Source: Clostridiales bacterium
GTDB taxonomy: Bacteria; Bacillota; Clostridia; Oscillospirales; Oscillospiraceae
Assembly (NCBI GenBank): GCA_029098065.1
Contig: JAQXNP010000042.1
Span: forward strand, 1-8,078
Length of the DNA: 8,078 nt
Direction: 5' to 3'
The notes under the pieces were generated by a model. The model was not told where the DNA came from. It ran no database searches and saw only the letters and a list, made by a program, of their open reading frames with translations. The translations under genes were made by a program, and so were the position numbers. This document shows positions 6,150-8,078 of this stretch, piece by piece. How positions within the stretch are numbered: position 1 is the stretch's first letter; each line of letters opens with the position of its first letter.

Positions 6150-6178
6150 ATTCTACCAGAACTTCGGGCGCTTGTCAA
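6150..6178 (-). promoter_or_regulatory. Promoter of the tRNA-Ala gene
   Basis: On the minus strand there is a perfect -35 TTGACA (6178-6173), a 17-bp spacer and -10 TAGAAT (6155-6150, 5/6). The predicted transcription start is about 30 nt before the mature 5' end, as expected for a stable-RNA promoter. Confidence 0.85.
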
Positions 6179-6185
6179 CAACTAA

Positions 6186-6202
6186 TTTTCCGATCTGGAA
6201 AA
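6186..6202. promoter_or_regulatory. Palindrome overlapping the DUF1622 operon -35
   Basis: TTTTCC-N5-GGAAAA is a perfect 6-bp-armed inverted repeat that covers the predicted -35 hexamer (6196-6201) of the downstream operon. It is a possible operator, but the regulator is unknown. It could be chance in an AT-rich gap. Confidence 0.35.
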
Positions 6203-6224
6203 ATACTGCGCTTTTTCTGATAAT
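6196..6224 (+). promoter_or_regulatory. Likely promoter of the DUF1622-lipoprotein-apbE operon
   Basis: A -35 TGGAAA (4/6) and -10 GATAAT (5/6, preceded by T) are separated by 17 bp and lie 46 bp before the ATG of the small membrane protein. It is divergent from the tRNA promoter in the same gap. Confidence 0.5.
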
Positions 6225-6270
6225 TTCTGCCCTCCCGGGTACACTGTTTCCGAAAGGGGAGCGTGAGCGG

Positions 6271-6618
6271 ATGCTGAACACCCTGATTGACGATTCCCTG
6301 TCGGTCATCATCCCGACGTGCGAGCTCATGGGGATCTTCGTGGTGACAGTCTCTGCCCTGGCCTGCTTCTGGCGGTATCTCCGCGGACTGGCCACGGGAG
6401 CCGCGCGGGAGGTCAAATCCCGCCTGGCTGCCGGTCTGGCTTTGAGTCTGGAGTTCAAAATGGCCGCCGAGATCCTGAAAACGGTTCAGGTCCGGGATCT
6501 GGAGGAACTCACGGTACTGGGGGCGGTCATTGTCCTGCGGGCCGTACTGTCCCTCCTCATTCACTTTGAAATGGAGCCCGCCGGCTTTCCCCGTCAACAT
6601 GGAGGTAATGGAACATGA
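6271..6618 (+). CDS. Small membrane protein, DUF1622-like
   Basis: The 115-residue protein has an N-terminal membrane segment at ~12-34 (IIPTCELMGIFVVTVSALACFW), an amphipathic middle with LAAGLALSLEFKMAAEILKTV (52-72), and a second hydrophobic segment at ~80-98 (LTVLGAVIVLRAVLSLLIHFE). The pattern E-L-x-G-I near the start, L-x-L-E-F-x-x-A-A-E-I and V-x-L-R-x-x-L-S is what I recognise as the DUF1622 family, whose function is unknown. The ATG at 6271 has GGGGAG 9 nt upstream. The open frame extends left to 6028, but that part is antisense to the tRNA and must not be included. The stop overlaps the next start by 4 nt (ATGA), so the protein is probably made together with the lipoprotein. Confidence 0.75.
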   Translation: MLNTLIDDSLSVIIPTCELMGIFVVTVSALACFWRYLRGLATGAAREVKSRLAAGLALSLEFKMAAEILKTVQVRDLEELTVLGAVIVLRAVLSLLIHFEMEPAGFPRQHGGNGT

Positions 6619-7655
6619 GAAAACATGACCTGTGTGCCATTCTGCTGAGCCTGTGCCTGCTGGCCGGATGCAGCGGCGGGACTGCATCGGTCACCCCGTC
6701 GCCCCGTCCCACCGCCGCCCCGGTGCCCGGAGTTGGGATGGAGGTAAAAACGGGGTTGGCCATGGTGGCCGATCTGGGGCAAAGCAAATCCGCCGACGGC
6801 GGACAGGAGGGCACTGTCTTGGCGGATATGATCCTGGTGGCCCTGACAGTCACGGAAAAGGGAGTCATCGATTCCTGCGTCATTGACGGCGTCCGGGCCC
6901 AGATGGGCCTTGACGCCTCGGGCAGACTGACCACTGCTGCAGACACAAAGTTTCCCAGCAAGAACGAGTTGGGGGAGAGCTATGGCATGAAAGGTGCTTC
7001 GTCCATCGGTCGGGAGTGGAGCGAGCAGGCAGATGCTTTTGCGCGCTATGCCCAGGGTAAGACGGTGGAGGAGTTGAAAGGTATGTCTCTGGACGCCGAT
7101 GGCCGGCCAGCGGAGGCTGATCTGACAGGTTCGGTGACGCTGAAGGTGGGGAATTTCCTTGCGGCCATTGAAAAGGCGGCGGCCAGTGCTGCCTACCGGG
7201 GGGCGCAGCTGGGGAATGAACTGAGGCTGGCGTCCATCACTGCCGCGGACAAGAGCAGGGATGCCGCCGGGGGAGAGGCGGGTCTGGTCCAGATCAGCAC
7301 CACGGCGGCGGCGGTGACCCTGGCCGGGGAAAACATCACCAGCTGTATTCTGGACGGAATCCAGGCGGAGACTGCGTTTGACACCGCGGGCCGGCTCACC
7401 GGCGATCTGACTGCTCCCATCCGCTCAAAAAACGAGCTGGGGGAGGAGTACGGCATGAAAAAGAGCTCGGCTATCGGCAGGGAATGGAATGAGCAGGCGG
7501 CCGCCTTCTCTGAGTATGTCCGGGGCAAGACGGCGGGGGAGGTGTCGAGACTCTCCGTCACCGGAGAAGGCCGGCCCTCCGACGCCGATCTGGCCGCCAC
7601 AGTGACCATTCGGGTGGGAGATTTCCTGGAATTAATCCAGAAAGCGGCAGGGTGA
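6615..7655 (+). CDS. Lipoprotein with two tandem copies of an unrecognised ~150-residue domain
   Basis: The 346-residue protein opens with a lipoprotein signal (MRKHD, hydrophobic core, lipobox LAGC with Cys19) and a Thr/Ser/Pro linker (23-39). Two homologous domains follow at ~43-190 and ~197-346. Shared landmarks are S-C-(V/I)-x-D-G-x-x-A with a Cys at 88 and 244, (L/F)-D-x-x-G-R-L-T, S-K-N-E-L-G-E-x-Y-G-M-K at 115-126 and 271-282, S-x-I-G-R-E-W-x-E-Q-A-x-A-F, Y-x-x-G-K-T, and a C-terminal D-L-x-x-(S/T)-V-T-(L/I)-x-V-G-(N/D)-F-L. I do not recognise a named family. The strand-rich start of each domain recalls FMN-binding domains, but no D-x-x-T/S-G-A-T flavinylation motif is present. GGAGG lies 9 nt before the ATG. 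The position between DUF1622 and ApbE suggests a membrane-anchored redox or flavin-linked role. Confidence 0.85.
   Translation: MRKHDLCAILLSLCLLAGCSGGTASVTPSPRPTAAPVPGVGMEVKTGLAMVADLGQSKSADGGQEGTVLADMILVALTVTEKGVIDSCVIDGVRAQMGLDASGRLTTAADTKFPSKNELGESYGMKGASSIGREWSEQADAFARYAQGKTVEELKGMSLDADGRPAEADLTGSVTLKVGNFLAAIEKAAASAAYRGAQLGNELRLASITAADKSRDAAGGEAGLVQISTTAAAVTLAGENITSCILDGIQAETAFDTAGRLTGDLTAPIRSKNELGEEYGMKKSSAIGREWNEQAAAFSEYVRGKTAGEVSRLSVTGEGRPSDADLAATVTIRVGDFLELIQKAAG
6741..7184 (+). repeat. Domain copy 1 of the duplicated lipoprotein
   Basis: Residues ~43-190 of the lipoprotein. Landmarks are Cys88 in DSCVIDG, KNELGESYGMK (116-126), IGREWSEQADAF (131-142) and SVTLKVGNFL (173-182). It aligns with copy 2 over its full length with few gaps. 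The two copies have diverged in many surface residues, so the duplication is not recent. Confidence 0.8.
7203..7652 (+). repeat. Domain copy 2 of the duplicated lipoprotein
   Basis: Residues ~197-346 of the lipoprotein. Landmarks are Cys244 in TSCILDG, KNELGEEYGMK (272-282), IGREWNEQAAAF (287-298) and TVTIRVGDFL (329-338). All landmark positions match copy 1, with the landmark Cys exactly 156 residues after its partner. Confidence 0.8.
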
Positions 7656-8078
7656 GGAAAACTCTGGCCCTGGCTCTGGTTTGCTGCCTGCTCACCGGCT
7701 GTTCCGCCCGGGCGGCGGGACAGAACCGGTATGAAGCCAGCTTTCTGGGCCTGTTTGACACGGTGACCACCATCGTCGGGTATGCGGACTCGGAAGAGGA
7801 ATTTCGGGCTCAGGCCCAGAGTATCTGTGACAGACTGCTGGAGTATCACCAGCTGTTTGACATCTATCAGGAATACCCCGGAATCAGCAACCTGAAAACC
7901 GTCAACGACCGCGCGGGCGGGGGGCCGGTCAAAGTGGACAGGGCCGTCATGGATCTGCTGTTGTTCTGCCGGGAGATGGCCGGGGCCACCAGCGGAGCGG
8001 TGGATGTGACGCTGGGAGCGGCCCTGGCGCTGTGGCATGACGCCCGGGAGGCCGGAGTGGACGATCCGGAACACGCCG
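7652..8078 (+). CDS. apbE: ApbE-family FAD:protein FMN transferase, lipoprotein, 3' end outside window
   Basis: 142 codons of an ApbE/FmnB-type enzyme are visible. The family uses FAD and Mg2+ to attach FMN covalently to a Thr/Ser of target proteins on the outer face of the membrane. The start is a GTG at 7652, overlapping the preceding stop as GTGA with little Shine-Dalgarno sequence, so coupling is likely. The frame opens MRKTLALALVCCLLTGCS with a lipobox (Cys17). ApbE landmarks follow: FDTVTTIVGY (35-44), a LFDIYQ helix end, the NLKTVND segment, and GAVDVTLGAALALWHDAR near the right edge, where G-x-V/F-D-(V/I)-T introduces the flavin-binding part. A complete protein would be about 330-350 residues. 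It is the third gene of the DUF1622 operon. Confidence 0.88.
   Translation, partial: MRKTLALALVCCLLTGCSARAAGQNRYEASFLGLFDTVTTIVGYADSEEEFRAQAQSICDRLLEYHQLFDIYQEYPGISNLKTVNDRAGGGPVKVDRAVMDLLLFCREMAGATSGAVDVTLGAALALWHDAREAGVDDPEHA

Noticed and set aside
6741..7652. Calling the duplicated lipoprotein domain an FMN-binding domain
   Set aside because: The D-x-x-S/T-G-A-T/S flavinylation motif is absent from both copies. Only gene context and a general strand pattern suggest flavin.
7193..8074. Minus-strand 293-residue open frame opposite the lipoprotein and apbE
   Set aside because: It is antisense to two genes with clear lipoboxes and conserved motifs, and no protein family is recognisable.

Overview
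The window looks like chromosome of a high-GC Bacillota, most likely a gut Clostridia of the Oscillospiraceae type. This is inferred from GC-rich codons, strong AGGAGG ribosome binding sites, AT-rich sigma-A promoters (TTGACA/TATAAT-like), intrinsic terminators with U-tracts, and the gene families present. No mobile element, CRISPR array or rRNA gene was seen.

Left half (1-5780): a cell-wall (muropeptide) recycling locus built around a divergent promoter region at 2953-3119. Leftward lie a MurR/RpiR-type phosphosugar-sensing regulator (2098-2949), a cytoplasmic serine hydrolase of the beta-lactamase/AmiE type (862-1896) and the N-terminal 269 codons of a peptide/oligopeptide ABC-transporter binding lipoprotein (1-807, running off the left edge). 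Rightward, in a tight operon, lie murQ (3120-4034), anmK (4031-5239, 4-nt ATGA overlap) and a GNAT acetyltransferase (5246-5713), closed by a very strong bidirectional terminator. Read together: the binding protein may bring in wall peptides or muropeptides, the cytoplasmic hydrolase may trim them, AnmK phosphorylates 1,6-anhydro-MurNAc to MurNAc-6-phosphate, MurQ splits that into GlcNAc-6-phosphate and D-lactate, and the MurR-like protein senses the phosphosugar. Five copies of a TGAAAT-N3-ATTTCA-like element sit in the three relevant intergenic gaps and are candidate operators. A terminator-like stem in the murR-hydrolase gap may end murR or act as an attenuator.

Middle (5781-6270): non-coding sequence around a leftward tRNA-Ala(GGC) gene with an excellent promoter and one or two intrinsic terminators.

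Right end (6271-8078): a second rightward operon with overlapping genes. It holds a small DUF1622-type membrane protein, a lipoprotein made of two tandem copies of an unrecognised ~150-residue domain, and the start of an ApbE-type FMN-transferase lipoprotein (GTG start, running off the right edge). ApbE next to a two-domain lipoprotein and a small membrane protein suggests a membrane-associated, flavin-linked extracytoplasmic redox module. The lipoprotein shows no recognisable flavinylation motif, so its function is open, and this is the least explained part of the window.
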